From Epichloe hybrida (lineage: Eukaryota > Ascomycota > Sordariomycetes > Hypocreales > Clavicipitaceae): a stretch of 64,000 nucleotides of DNA. Position numbers and translations under genes: made by a program. The DNA lies in assembly GCA_019022495.1 (NCBI GenBank), contig JAFEKR010000049.1:186001-250000 (forward strand). Reading direction: 5' to 3'. How positions within the stretch are numbered: position 1 is the first letter of the stretch; each line of letters begins with the position of its first letter. Of this stretch, positions 33,540 to 45,312 are shown one piece after another. Below the pieces are notes generated by a model that made no database searches, had not been told where the DNA came from, and saw nothing but the letters and a program-made list of their open reading frames with translations.

Positions 33540-34413
33540 ATTCCTCTTTTGTCATGTTTGGGAATTGTCGTACTTGTGTGGTCTATGGACAAAATCAAAA
33601 CGGTAAATAGTCCAGGCGTCTGGTAAAAAAGCTTTTATCAAGGACACGGGCACGGCATGGCACGGCGTTTTTTTTTTTGGGGGGGGCACGTTTTAGACAT
33701 GAGAATATATACCCATGTTCACCAGTGTCATAATCTTCAACTAAGCTAGCATGGGACATTTATTTGTCCTTGGCAATGAATATTTAAAGCTTCGTCTCGC
33801 ACGTGTGAATTGTGGGTTTGAAATTTTCGCTGTATACAGTATATGTATACAGTATAGCTTTCCTGCCTGACCCCTCAGTTCAGCCAAGCGAGAGAGGTTC
33901 AAACATAGACAAGTCGGATTCGGTTGATCCATCTACTTCGCATGCGCTGCTTGCTGACAACGAAGTCATCAATCCCCGTCAGTAATCCATTTCCCGCCGA
34001 ATGAAGGGGAGGAAAAAGTCAAGAACCCCAACGTATGTATCCCATCGTCAATTCACTGACGAGTGTCCATTGGAGCATAGCTGGAACCCGAAAATACTTG
34101 AGCAATAAATCACAAGTTGAACACCAGGCATATAAAACGAAACCGTGTCCCATGCGCTGCTTATCCAGTGCATCCATCGTTGAATACCACAACATTGTTC
34201 GTGAGCCGCAATGCATGCCATTCCATTGCTACTACAATCAATTCAACCCAACCAGGAAAATGCCTTTGCCCCCACTCCTTCAAACAAGTCAACGTGTAGG
34301 TGTTGACTAGAATCCCGTGAGATATGGCATAAATGAATCTGCGACAAGTTGAGTGAGATATACACCAAAGCACAGACCTTAGAAACGAATTGAGATTATC
34401 GAATCCTCAAGCG
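33540..34413. other. Convergent 3' intergenic region
   Basis: 3' regions of SOF1 (plus) and the MGA2/SPT23 gene (minus). It contains a T/G homopolymer pair near 33668-33687 and a direct tatacagtatatgtatacagtat repeat near 33832. No gene seen. Confidence 0.5.
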
Positions 34414-37400
34414 TCATAGTTCCACGGTATGATCTTGTATCGAATTTGTTGTTCGGAGCACCCGGTTATGAATGGCTTGAACCAGCGCTCGAACCGAAGT
34501 CCAGATGAAGGGAAATAGCGAGGGAAAATAACTGTACAGCATGGCACAAACCATGACAAGGAGCAAGGGAATCTAGAACAGGTCAGTGATGTGTTTTGCC
34601 TTTTATCTGCGCATGCGCTCCTCCAGATTTCGACTTACCCAGATGAAGAAGAGATTTCGGTCACTACGAAGACTCTTCCGTTTGATCTCGCGCGCTCGCA
34701 AGAACTGCTCCTGTTGTTCCCTTGTAATGGCGTTTTTGCGACCGATCTTGAGCACTTCGGGTGCCTCATCCTCGGCCCGTCGCGTCGTCATTGTCGTGTG
34801 CGTTGCAGTCGCTGACCGATCATACAAAGTAGCGCACTTGGCATCCGCTTCAGCTTCAGCAGCAGCTCGCACAGCGGATTCCTCCTTTCGATCCATGTTC
34901 TTTTGTGGGAAGATGTCCTCATAGGCAGGCGGTAGTGCTGAGTTAGTGTTGTTCATATACGATGAAATGTCCCACCAGCGACCGTCCAGTTTGGCGTGAT
35001 GTTCGCCTGGTGAGCCTGCAGATCCAGGACGAGCACCAGACATACCAGGCATCAGCTGCTGTACTCGTTGTAGATATGCTTGATAGTCTGGAAGCATGGC
35101 CATTCCAGGAATAGCCGGCATCTGAGGGAAGTGGGCGAGATTCTGCAGATGCAACGCCATGGACTGTTGGAATTGTTGCAGTTGTTGCTGAACTTGATCC
35201 CTCAACGCCGCGGCTAGCACAGGTGTTGGCGAGCCTGGGGGACCGTCCGGCGGACCCAAGTCCTCATCGTTTACCTCGGTAGACTCCTCTTCTTCTCTCA
35301 CTGTGTTGGCACGACGCATGGTGAGGTAGTGATCCTCGTCGGGATCCTCGTCCTCAAAGTCCCCAGAAGTATACTCGAGGCTCTCCTGGCTGGATGAGTC
35401 CAAGAGGATCGGCTCTTCATGAGTGTGAGCTGTAGTCATTGGCTCCCAAAGTGATCGCAACGAAGTTGCACTGCTGCTGCGACTATGCAATGATCCTCCA
35501 CTTCGAGATCGCACGTGTCGCTCCGAGCGGCGAATAGCACGCAGAACAGCACGAGATTGGGCCATGTCGGCTGGGGTCAAGCTTGACAAGCTACGGATCG
35601 TGGGATCAGCTCCAACGAGCATCAAGCGCCGCACAATCTCGGAATGGTTGTGAATGGCTGCCATGTGCAATGGTGTAAAGCCTCCTTTATCCCGGGCGTC
35701 TGGATTAGCCCCTCGGGCGAGAAGAGCGGCAACGAATCGATGATAACCCAATGAGCACGCCAAATGAAGCATCGTATGTCCAGTGGGCCTCTTAAGGTCA
35801 AGACGTGTCTTGTGCGTGCTGTCATCGAGATCGATGAGATCCAGGCACTTGAGGAGTTGTGATTCGAGATGCTCGTGGTGGGTTACAGCAGCGTGGTTGA
35901 ACATGGCACCTCCAGACGATTGCCCCGCCGAGCCATTACCATTGCCACCACCACCACCGCCACCACCGCCAGACCAGCTTGAACTTCCATCGTTTAGAAT
36001 TCTTCGAGCCAAATCGCTTACGTCAACCATTTGCCCAGACATTTTGTGTCCGAGGACAGAAAGTGCGGTACGGATAAGCTTGTCTTCGTTGTCGTCGATG
36101 TATTTGAACGTAGGGGGCTGATTGCCCATGACGAAGCTTTGAGGTCCGGGGACGCCCTGATGCTTGAACGTAACCGCTACGGCGCCGGCAACAGGAGAAG
36201 GGGGTAACAAGCAGACAAGGGATGAGTCGCCCCAGTACGTCGTAGTGGTAGCCTTTTGTTCACCAAACCAGACCTCTAACCCCTGGAAGAATGCAGCCCC
36301 AAGTACAGTGACTTCGATGCCACCAATCTTGGGCCCTTCGTTGGGAATGATTTTGTGAATGACTGGCGGTGCTCGCGCCTGGTTGAGGCCAATCGGCAGG
36401 GAGTAGAGATTGGCGGTCAAGCTCTGCGGAAATTGATTCCGAATACCATTCGCAACGTTGTTGCGCATACCATTAGGACTGGGAGCTCGGCTAGGATGAC
36501 TTGATGCTGGTGCTGAGTAGAGCTGTGCCATAGCCAAATTATCCATACTGGCTGACCGGTTCGAGAAAAACGGAACCTGATCGGCGCTACCGGGGGTCGG
36601 GGGACCGTTGGCAAACGGCTGCTGGCCACCGACAGCTCCGAACATTTGCTCAGGCGCCTGGAATGGGCTGGGGTTGGGCGAAAACGGAGAGCTAGCGGTA
36701 GAAATTTGAGCCGATGCTGTCTGAGAGCTTGGTGCTGGCGAGGTATCCAATTTGGTCATTGTCAAGCCGTTAGGAACCCTATTGGAGCTGCTCGATTTTC
36801 TTTTCTTGGCCGGGCCTCCTTGGTTTGGTGACGAAGGTCGAGAGAGAGCGCGTCCCGTCATCGTCGAAGTAGTTGGCGTGGGTCTCGTTTTCCCCGAGGC
36901 AGACCCTTGGTATGGCGACTGCCCACCACTGTTGACATTGCCGTGACCGTTTTGCTGTGGGACTTGGAAAGCTCCAGTTTGTTGTCCTTGCATCATGTTG
37001 CCGGCATCTATCGGCTGGGGCATGTGGACAGGTATAGTCGTCGTAGTAACCGCCTCCGATACCTGCGGGTTCGTAATTTGAGTCATTGGGTGCGTCTTAT
37101 GGTCATCTGTAATCATGATGGGATTTGACATTGCTTGCGCAATGACTCGATCTTGAAAGTCCTTGATAGTGAAAATCACGTTGAATCCCATCTTTTCGCC
37201 GTGATGTCTGCAGTAACATGCAATGCGCATCGGGGCGTCGATCTGCATGGCACGAGGGAGCACAACTGGATCAGGGCGTCCATGAACATCTAACACGCCG
37301 CTCAGAGGTTGCCACTCCTTCACTTCTTGCGTGTTGAAGACAATGACACGTCGCTCTTCGTCCAGGCCCCATACCTTCTCCTCTTCAGGTTTCTTTATTT

Positions 37401-38812
37401 TTTTACGCGCAGCTCGTTTTCTTTCTCTTGTGATGCAGCCATTACAGATGCGAACATCCCCTCCGTTCTGCGGTGCATTTTTTTCGTCATCGAGATCTGG
37501 AAGGTAGCCCTGCGGAACAGACGCCGCCCTCTCCAATGCCTTCTTCTTGAGATCTCCATTGTCAATCGCACTTGTGCACACCAGACCGACGTGAAGCTCA
37601 AGGGTATCGGGCGAACGTTCTGGCGTAGGACGAGCGAGAAGCTTAGGCTTGGAAATCGTGTGGGCAGGCAGGTGCAATTTGGTGACACCAGGAGGCAGTG
37701 GCGACAGCGTCATCTTGATTGGAATTTGTGTCTCAACGCGGGACTTGAGTGGCGTGGGCAAGATTCGCAGCTCGTAGCCAGTAGTGAAGTTATAGGACTG
37801 AGGGTGGGCGCCATTGTATACAGACATTTGTTGTGGCATCGACATTGGTTGCCCCAAAGGATGGCCAAATTGTGTGGGGGTTGGTAGGGCGTCGGGTGCG
37901 GAAGCAGTAGCGATATCTACTTTGTTGGGCCAGACAGTGTTCCCGTTGACCTGAGTACTGAGAGGGGATGGTGAATTGAAGAAAGCAGCAGCGGGCGAGG
38001 AGTTGTGGCTAGTGACCATGGCTGACATAGGGGAGACTTCTCTGGAGCCAGAGGTTTTGACTCCAATGGAAGACAGTGAGTATTGCTATCGCATGAGCGG
38101 TCAGCTAAAAGACCGTGAAGGACACGGAACGGGCGAAGGAGAGGCTTACCGAATTCTGCTTCTTATGATTTCCCATCTTCGTTTTGGTCTTGTTGCCACT
38201 TTGACTTGTCGCTTTAAGCGGACTGTCTGTTTTGATGGTTGGCATGGCTGGTGATGCTATGCTGACATGATCCGTTCCAGGCTGTGCGTCAGGGCTACTA
38301 GATGCACTTTCAAAATCAAAAGAGCGGTCCATGAAACTGTCATCTTGCTCGCCAAACGGATATAGCCCGTCCATGGCGGAGGAATCAACCTCACGCCCAA
38401 AAGTGAATGGATGATCGTCATCAGCAAAGGGAGTAAATTGAGCATCAACCCAATCCATCTTTATGTTAGGGCTGGTGTCAATAGTGCTCTCGCGAGTTGT
38501 GGGAGGTGTCTTGGATGAATCTGTGCTACGGGTCCTCTTCGAAGACGATGCCGACTCGGAGGACGAATCGTGAAAGGAGCCGTTTGGTGAGTCGGGAAAC
38601 GGGCCAGTGGATGTGAGTTCCTGGGGATTCAAGTAGTGTTTCTGATTGGAGCCTAAAGCTTCCAAGCCCTGTAACGTGTCTGGACTATTTGAAAACTGGA
38701 ACAAGTTGGAAGAACCAAACTCATCATCGGACGGATCGTGAAAATCGCTGCTCGGCATTCCTGCTCCCGCTATTAGAGGGCCTGCGACGGGAGGTCCTCC
38801 GGCAGATGGCAT
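34414..38812 (-). CDS. MGA2/SPT23-type membrane-bound transcription factor (IPT plus ankyrin repeats)
   Basis: Exons 38812-38150, 38085-34639 and 34572-34414 (1,422 aa). Introns are 64 and 66 nt with clean GTAAG and TAG ends. The N-terminal ~300 residues are Ser/acidic-rich and probably activating. The conserved DNA-binding-like region has LRILPTPLKSRVETQIPIKM and LHVGLVCTSAID. An IPT/TIG domain follows at about 785-865 (KIIPNEGPKIGGIEVTVLGA). Ankyrin repeats lie at about 990-1060 (GHTMLHLACSLGYHRFVAAL, GFTPLHMAAIHNHSEIVRRL). The last exon supplies the transmembrane helix (NLFFIWIPLLLVMVCAMLYS). Yeast Mga2/Spt23 sit in the ER, are cut by the proteasome when membranes lack unsaturation, and activate OLE1 (family knowledge). 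Without the last intron splice, the membrane anchor would be lost after 11 extra codons. Confidence 0.92.
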
Positions 38813-41074
38813 GACCAGCAGACTTGGCTGTGCGCGTTCCGCTTACTAAATGCCCGTTCGGGGTCGACCAGTCGAAGCCCAAATATCTCTGTAGTGTACT
38901 GTTTCAATCGCGAGGGAACTCGTAAAATCGGAGCGATGTGGCGGAAGGATAGAAGCAAGTTTGCGTGCGAAGCAAAGGTCAGACCGCACAATGTATTGGA
39001 GTTTTGCCAAGGAGGCGGGTGGGTGTGAAAATTGCTCGTGGTTGATTACTGTCGCGGGGGTTGATTGCTTGCTGCCGGAGCACTAACTAAGTCCGACATC
39101 AGGCGCACTTAGCGAGCCAGTAAATGGGGGGGGTTCAGAGCACCACTGTATCGCACTCTCGAAAGAAAGCGAACGGTGCCGGGATAGGGTGTATATGGCC
39201 TTCAAAGGTCGACGTGAGCTGGCATGGCCGAAACAACCAAGCAAAAGCCCAGAAACCCCGTCAATACACGCCACGGATCCAATGTCTTCTCGTCGCTGGA
39301 GTGCTAATGCGCGCAGGTCGTCGGATGTTACAAAAAGGAGCGTCTCGCCGGGCGACAGACAAACAAGACGTTATGGATACAGAGGCGAAGCTCAGTCAAC
39401 GAAAGCACAGTATAGATATGTAGGGAAAGGGTGGCAATGGACGTAAGAAACAAGGGAATGGAGGATGAATGCGAGGCTTGAATGGAAGGGTCTGGTGCAA
39501 CCAAAAGTCGAGTGCTGGACAAGTGGTAGGGCGGTGGGCACATGGAGACTCACGGACCAAGCAAGTCAATGTGTGGTTTTTATGGTATCCACTAATGTTT
39601 TCCAGGGACAGCACTGGGGGACTTCAGGCGCTGGTTCAAGTACTTTATACCCAGAGCTCAGGCGGATGCCTTGGCTTCGGCAATGTACTCAATACCCCGC
39701 ACGAATTAGCTTGGCGTGGAAGAGCGCGGGAGATAACAGTAGGGTGGATCGGAGGGTAAGGGGATCAAAATAGATGCCGTTGTCGGCCCACCGAGGGATA
39801 AGACGTCTTCTGGTCCTGAGATTTCTTTGGTGTGGACGCCCACGGCTGCTTCATGACTCTCTCATCAGACCCTTGAGACAAGCACAGCACCAGGGTTTTA
39901 GTGTTTAATACGGACTAGTGGTTGCAGATTAGTGGACAAGTGTCAAGCACCAACGGCAGACCGCCACAGTTGTCAACCACTGATTTTTGGATTTTTGCTG
40001 ATTGATCATCTCTCCATTTGAAGCCGGCTGCTTCCCCAACACAATCATCGTCATCAGCACCCAGCCTTTCCTGGACTCAAAGCGGTCACGCAAAAGCGCA
40101 ATCCCTTTCCGGATATCCCGTACGGAGCAGTTGCTACAATCGAGCCAGGAGGCATCGGCGAGCAACACTGTCTGTTGCAGTTACAGCTGCGTCTGGTGTC
40201 TGATCCTTCCTGCAGACAGCTGGGGTCTTCTGGACGTTTGCTCGTAGGGGTTCTTTGGCGTATGCACCAGACTCTTCGGAACTGCGGTGCAGACGGTGCC
40301 ACAATGTGATCTAGGCTTCGAGACCCCTTCATCCAGGAACGGCACATAGTTTGAAGGCAGATATTAACAGAAGTTTCCGTATTTCAAAAGATTACATGGC
40401 ATACCGAGTGAATAACACGGACGTCGCCCGGGTATGGTAAGTACTGTGCTGCGTAGTGGTGTCATCATGTTTGCCTAATTTTTTGGGCTTGTCACGACGA
40501 TCAGTTTGCAGTGGCCGTACTCCCTATAGTACTCTCTGCCGCATGCTCCTTGTTAGCAAGACTCCGGCAAACATGACACCAATCCTCTCGTAACATCGAG
40601 TGTGCCCTCCCGTGATGCCACGGATACAGCAAGAAATCTGGATGCAGAACTCTCGCACCTATCTAGGTACCTCATACTATCTGCTGTTTCATCCAGGGTA
40701 GAAGAAATGCATCTATCAGTTGATGTCTTCCGCGATAGCAAGCACGTTTTGAAGCCTTGGGGAAGTACAGAGTATGTTCCAATACCTAATATACGCATCA
40801 AACGAACAAGAGCATGAAAAAAAGCTTGAGCCAAATGAGCCATGAAGCTTTTTTCAAAAAAAAAAAAAATTCGGAATAGCCTAGCAAGTCTGTGTTCATC
40901 AGCCACAGCAACTACCGCAGCAACAAGATCCCAAACGATATCACCTCACGGTAATCCGTAGAGGTGCCTCACTGAAACAGATTCTGATGCCAAAACACCA
41001 AACTAAGGAAAAAGCCTCGTCTAGCCACGTAGCCCAATTCCACCATGCTGACACCATTGTCAAGCTTCTACACC
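38813..41074. other. Intergenic region between MGA2/SPT23 and the retrotransposon
   Basis: About 2.3 kb without a supported gene. Base composition is normal up to the retroelement. It should contain the MGA2/SPT23 promoter and probably a long 5' UTR. Poly-A/T runs lie at 40855-40870. Confidence 0.45.
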
Positions 41075-41079
41075 CTACG
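41075..41079. repeat. Target-site duplication, left
   Basis: ctacg directly precedes the left LTR and recurs directly after the right LTR at 51643-51647. Confidence 0.8.
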
Positions 41080-41239
41080 AAGAACTGCACGATTGAGAAT
41101 GAAGCGTTAATGAATTAATCAAATCAAATTGAATTCTTAAGGTTATAATTAGGCAGAAAAGAAGCCCTAACAAAAAATCTGCTAAGTGGGGTTTTTATGC
41201 TAGGTGAGCTAGGTGCCTCACACCTGCCCCCACCTGTCA
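41080..41239 (-). repeat. Left LTR (3' LTR of the element), RIP-mutated
   Basis: 160 bp, aligned without gaps to 51483-51642. The two differ at 14 positions, all C/T or G/A, and in every case this copy carries T or A. The first ~60 bp are identical. Read on the minus strand, the LTR begins TGAC. Confidence 0.85.
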
Positions 41240-44200
41240 CGTCCACTACTACTTAGTGGTCGCCCCTAACTATTAGCCTAAAAAAAACAACATTAAATAT
41301 TACTATAACCACTGCCCCCCTTAACTCATTAGCTTATGCCTCCCCTTCTACTCTTAGTCTAATATAGCTAGTTAATAATTATAATAACTTCTAATATCTC
41401 TATATCTAATAGGGCTAGTAGCCTATTAGCTCCTCCCCTAAAAATAGTAAATAACTCCTTATAGATAGTAAAAGCCTTTTTAAATAGATAGTTACGCTTT
41501 ATTAGGTTACCTAACTATATTAAGTAATTTCTAATTCTAATTAAGATATTTAGCCTTCCTAGTACTCTTAGAGAGTAAAGCCCTCTCTTAATCCTATATA
41601 TATATTTAGCTATTACTTTAGAGAATAAAGAGTTTATAGACTAATTACCTCCTAGGGTATTAGCCTATAAACCTAGCTAGCTAATAATTCCTTTAATATA
41701 TTTATTATTTTATATAGGGGGTAAAGACCTAAAACTCTCTTAGAAAATAAGGACTCTTTCCTTTCTATTTAATACTAATATTAGAAATTTACTAGCTTCT
41801 TTTAAATCTTATAGCTATAACCCCTTAATTCTAGTAGCTTTAATGTTTTTCTAGTAGTAATTAATTAATTTATTAAGTTTTATAAGAGTAGTATAAACTA
41901 GGTAATAGGCCTTAGATATTATAGCTAATACCTTAAGTACTTTAATTTTACCCTTACTATACTTCTATTAGTTCTTATAGAGCTAAGACCTTAAAGCTTT
42001 TATCTTTAAAGACTACTAAGTTAGTATAACTATAGCCTAACTATAAGGGTAAAGATTTAATAAGACACTTAACTAATCTTTAAATACTTTAATTAGTAGT
42101 AATATAAGTAATTTTAGTAGTAAGGGTTAAGCCTCTTACTTAGCCCTTAATTTAAATTTATTTACTATTTTATTATACTCCTTAGCTATTATATATTAGA
42201 CTTTAGATAAGTAAGGGGCACCCCTTAACTAAAGGTTATAATACTTATTAAAGATAAATATAGTTAAGGAGATATAAATTTTATAATTATTAGTAAGTTT
42301 TATTAAATCCTATAAGTCTATAATTAGTTAGTATTTAGCTATAAATCCTATTATTTTACTAAGGTAAGTTAAAACTAGTGTTATACCCTTATTACTTACT
42401 TAGAAAGTATAGTTTAATAGAATAGTAAATAAGTTTAATATAATAGGTTTTAGTCTAGGGTTATAAATATCCTTAAGTAAAAATATATCTTAAATTCACT
42501 ATAGCTCCTTATTAGTAACTAGTTATATTACTTATATAAAGGTAAAGGTAAGGGTTAATTACTTACTTATAAAGGGGTTTACTCTCCCTTATAGCTATAG
42601 TAAAGGTAGTAATAGTAGTAAAGGTAATAGTTATAGACCCCTAATATTAGTAAGATCTCTCTTTTGCTTTCTTTCCTTATTAATACTATTTCTAGCTAGC
42701 CTCCTAGGTAAAGCTCTAGTGTTATTATTATTAGTTATAGGAGAGTTACCTTCTCTAGTCCCCTTACTAGTCTTATCTTTATTATTATTAAGCCTTTCTT
42801 TCTTACCCTTATTATTAATAGTACCCTTAGGGCTACTATTACTCCTTTTCCCTTTATTACTATTCTTATCCCTTTCTCTAGTATTACTATTACCTCTAGT
42901 TTTCCCCCTTTTACTACCTCCTATACCCTTATAATTATTACCCCTAGGGTCCTTCTTTTTACTAGCTTTACCTCTAGTCTTCCTACCCTTAATAATTTCT
43001 TCTTTAGATATATTATCCTTAGTATTATTATCTCTAGAATTAGAAAGTAGCTTAGATAAATTATTATTACTTCTAATATACTTCTCTTTATTTATAATAA
43101 TTAGGATATTACTACTCTCTATAACTTTATTAGGCACTTCTATCCTTAATAGTTACTTTACTCTTTATAGGTAAAAAGGCTTATTTTTATCTTCTAGTCC
43201 TATTAGAACCTTTCCCTTATTCCCTTTATATAGATATAAAGTCCTTATATATCTTACTATAGCCCTAGTTAAATAACACTATAGTAAGAAGTCTTTAGGT
43301 ATTATTATAGTTTATATATTAATTAAGTCTCTAGGTATAGGTAATCCTATTAAGCAAAATAACCTAAGTGCTTAAAGACCCTAGATAAGTATAGTTAGTG
43401 TGTTATCTATTATGCCTTTACTTTTCACTAGATTATAAGGGATACTAAAGAGATAATCTTATAGATAAATTAGTATTACTAGTAACTAAAAGTAGTGTAA
43501 TAGTCCCCTAACTCTTAAGGTTACCTATCTTAACTCCTATTATACTATATTATTAATTAAGTGCCCTTAATTTCTTATGCTTATATTATTACTAAATAGC
43601 TTAATAGCTCTTACTAAGAGTAATAGTATAACTTAGAATAAATAAGGGAACTTTAATAGTTTTAGTTTATAGCTTAGCTATAGCTAATGCTAGAAATAAA
43701 GATAGAATTTTTTAGCCTTAATAAGCCTAATATCTAGAATAATAAGCCTGCCTTTTTTCCTAAAAACATAGATATAGTTTTTAGTCTTATATATTACTAA
43801 GTTAACTAAATCCCCCTATATTACTAATACTATAAGAAAGCTAGTAATATAAAAAATATCTATTAGGTATGCCTTAATAAACCTTCTTACTATCTTAAGA
43901 ATAAATATAGGAAACTTAAGGGTAAATATAAGAGGGAATATATAGAAGTAAACTCTAGGAGTAGCTTTAGTATAAGGGGTAAGCTAGTATATCTTACTAA
44001 CCTCTTCTATTAATCTAGGATAGTTTACTATCTTAACTATTAGAATCTTTTAGGCATATAATAGCTTAATAATATTACCCCTCTTTAATTAATTATATAT
44101 CTTAGCACACTAAGTTAATAGGTTATTAAAGGTTAGGTTTCCTTATTTAGTAAGTAACTTTTACTTAAACTTTAATTTCCTTAACTTTCTAGTTATTTAA

Positions 44201-45200
44201 TTCTTTAAAGTTTAATTAGCTACTAGTAAGAGTAAACCTTTTATTACTTTTAGATTCCCTTTTACTAGTAGTTCTTAGTAAAGGATTACTAGAGAAGGCT
44301 TTATATAATTCCCTATTACTAGGTTAAAGAATATTCCTATTATATAGTTATTATCCTAAAGGAAGTTCTCTCTCTAGTTTATACCTAGTGCTTATATAGC
44401 TATAGGGTATATTATATCTAAGAGGTATTCTATAAAGATTTATCTAGGGCTTTTAATTATAGTATTTGCCTCTTTACCTTTAACTCCTATAAGTAATAAA
44501 TTATATATAGTTACTACTATAATTATTACTATTTTCTTAAGATTATATAGCCTTAGGCACCTATTTACTAGGCTAAATGTATACTATTTTCTAAGTTAAA
44601 AGTTTTTATTCTTAAATAAGTTTTCTCCCTATAACTTATCTACTATTTTTACTAGTACTTTACCCTTATTCTTAATAACTAGAAGTTATTTATCTAGCTT
44701 AAGGGTTACCCCCTTTACCTTATTACTCCTTTATCCCTATATTCTTTCTTTCTAAATAGTATAAGTAAAAGCTAGCTCCTTAGGGTCCTATATATAATAT
44801 AAGTCTTTAAATAAGTCTAAGTCCTTTTACTTAATACTTACTTAGTGTATTTCTCTAGCTACTAGTAAAGTAACTATTTATTTAGTAAGACTAAGAGCTT
44901 TTCCTAGGCTTATAGTTATAGAAGCTATACTAAGGGGAAATTTAATAGTAAACGGTTTTAGATAAGAATATATAGGTATAGTGTAATTATAGCTAAGTAA
45001 GAGGGAGGATATCTTTAACCCTTAAATAAAAACTAATGAAATTTTTATTAGGGTTAAACTTAGAATAGTAATAGGGATTACTAGGTTCTCCTTAGTAACT
45101 AAGGAAAAGGGTAAAAGGAAGCGCTAGAATATAAGAGAAAAAGAGGGAAAGTATATAGTCTTCTCTAATTTTCACTCTAAGCTTACTTTTAGCTTACCTT
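41240..45200 (-). other. Extra ~4 kb segment between pol and the 3' LTR of the retrotransposon
   Basis: Ty3/Gypsy elements usually end soon after integrase; here about 4 kb more follows. On the minus strand 44.15-43.6 kb reads as long open stretches broken only by RIP-type stops (pieces such as RGNIIKLLYA, LIEEVSKIY and GDLVNLVIYKTKNYIYVFRK), so a second coding region probably existed. The longest uninterrupted frame (43137-42631 minus, 168 codons) is Lys/Asn-rich. I recognise no family. The same segment adjoins the LTR in the copy at 62.1 kb, so it belongs to the element. Confidence 0.55.
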
Positions 45201-45219
45201 TTCCTACCTCTTAGTTAAC

Positions 45220-45312
45220 CACTAACCCATGCCTTTTTACCTTTTCTTTCCCCTCTCTCTCTTTTTATTTCTTTTTCCTCTCTCTTTTTTTTATTCTTTT
45301 TTTTTTATTAAA
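45220..45312 (-). other. Long polypurine tract (minus strand) inside the retrotransposon
   Basis: The plus strand is almost pure C/T (runs of ctctctcttttt), so the minus strand is almost pure purine. A polypurine tract normally primes plus-strand synthesis next to the 3' LTR; this one is about 4 kb away from it. Confidence 0.5.

Noticed and set aside
42719..42934. Poly-Leu open frame, with a twin at 63779-63994
   Set aside because: It is the antisense of the AT-rich, RIP-mutated element and conserved only because the repeat is. The composition is an artefact of ttattatta-type sequence.
42631..43137. 168-codon Lys/Asn-rich open frame (minus strand) as a real gene
   Set aside because: It lies in RIP'd DNA, and the second copy has diverged in the same place. 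It may be a remnant of the element's own extra ORF but not an active gene.
41240..45200. A separate element nested in this one retrotransposon copy
   Set aside because: The second copy at 62.1 kb has the same LTR-adjacent sequence, so a private nested insertion in the first copy does not explain it.
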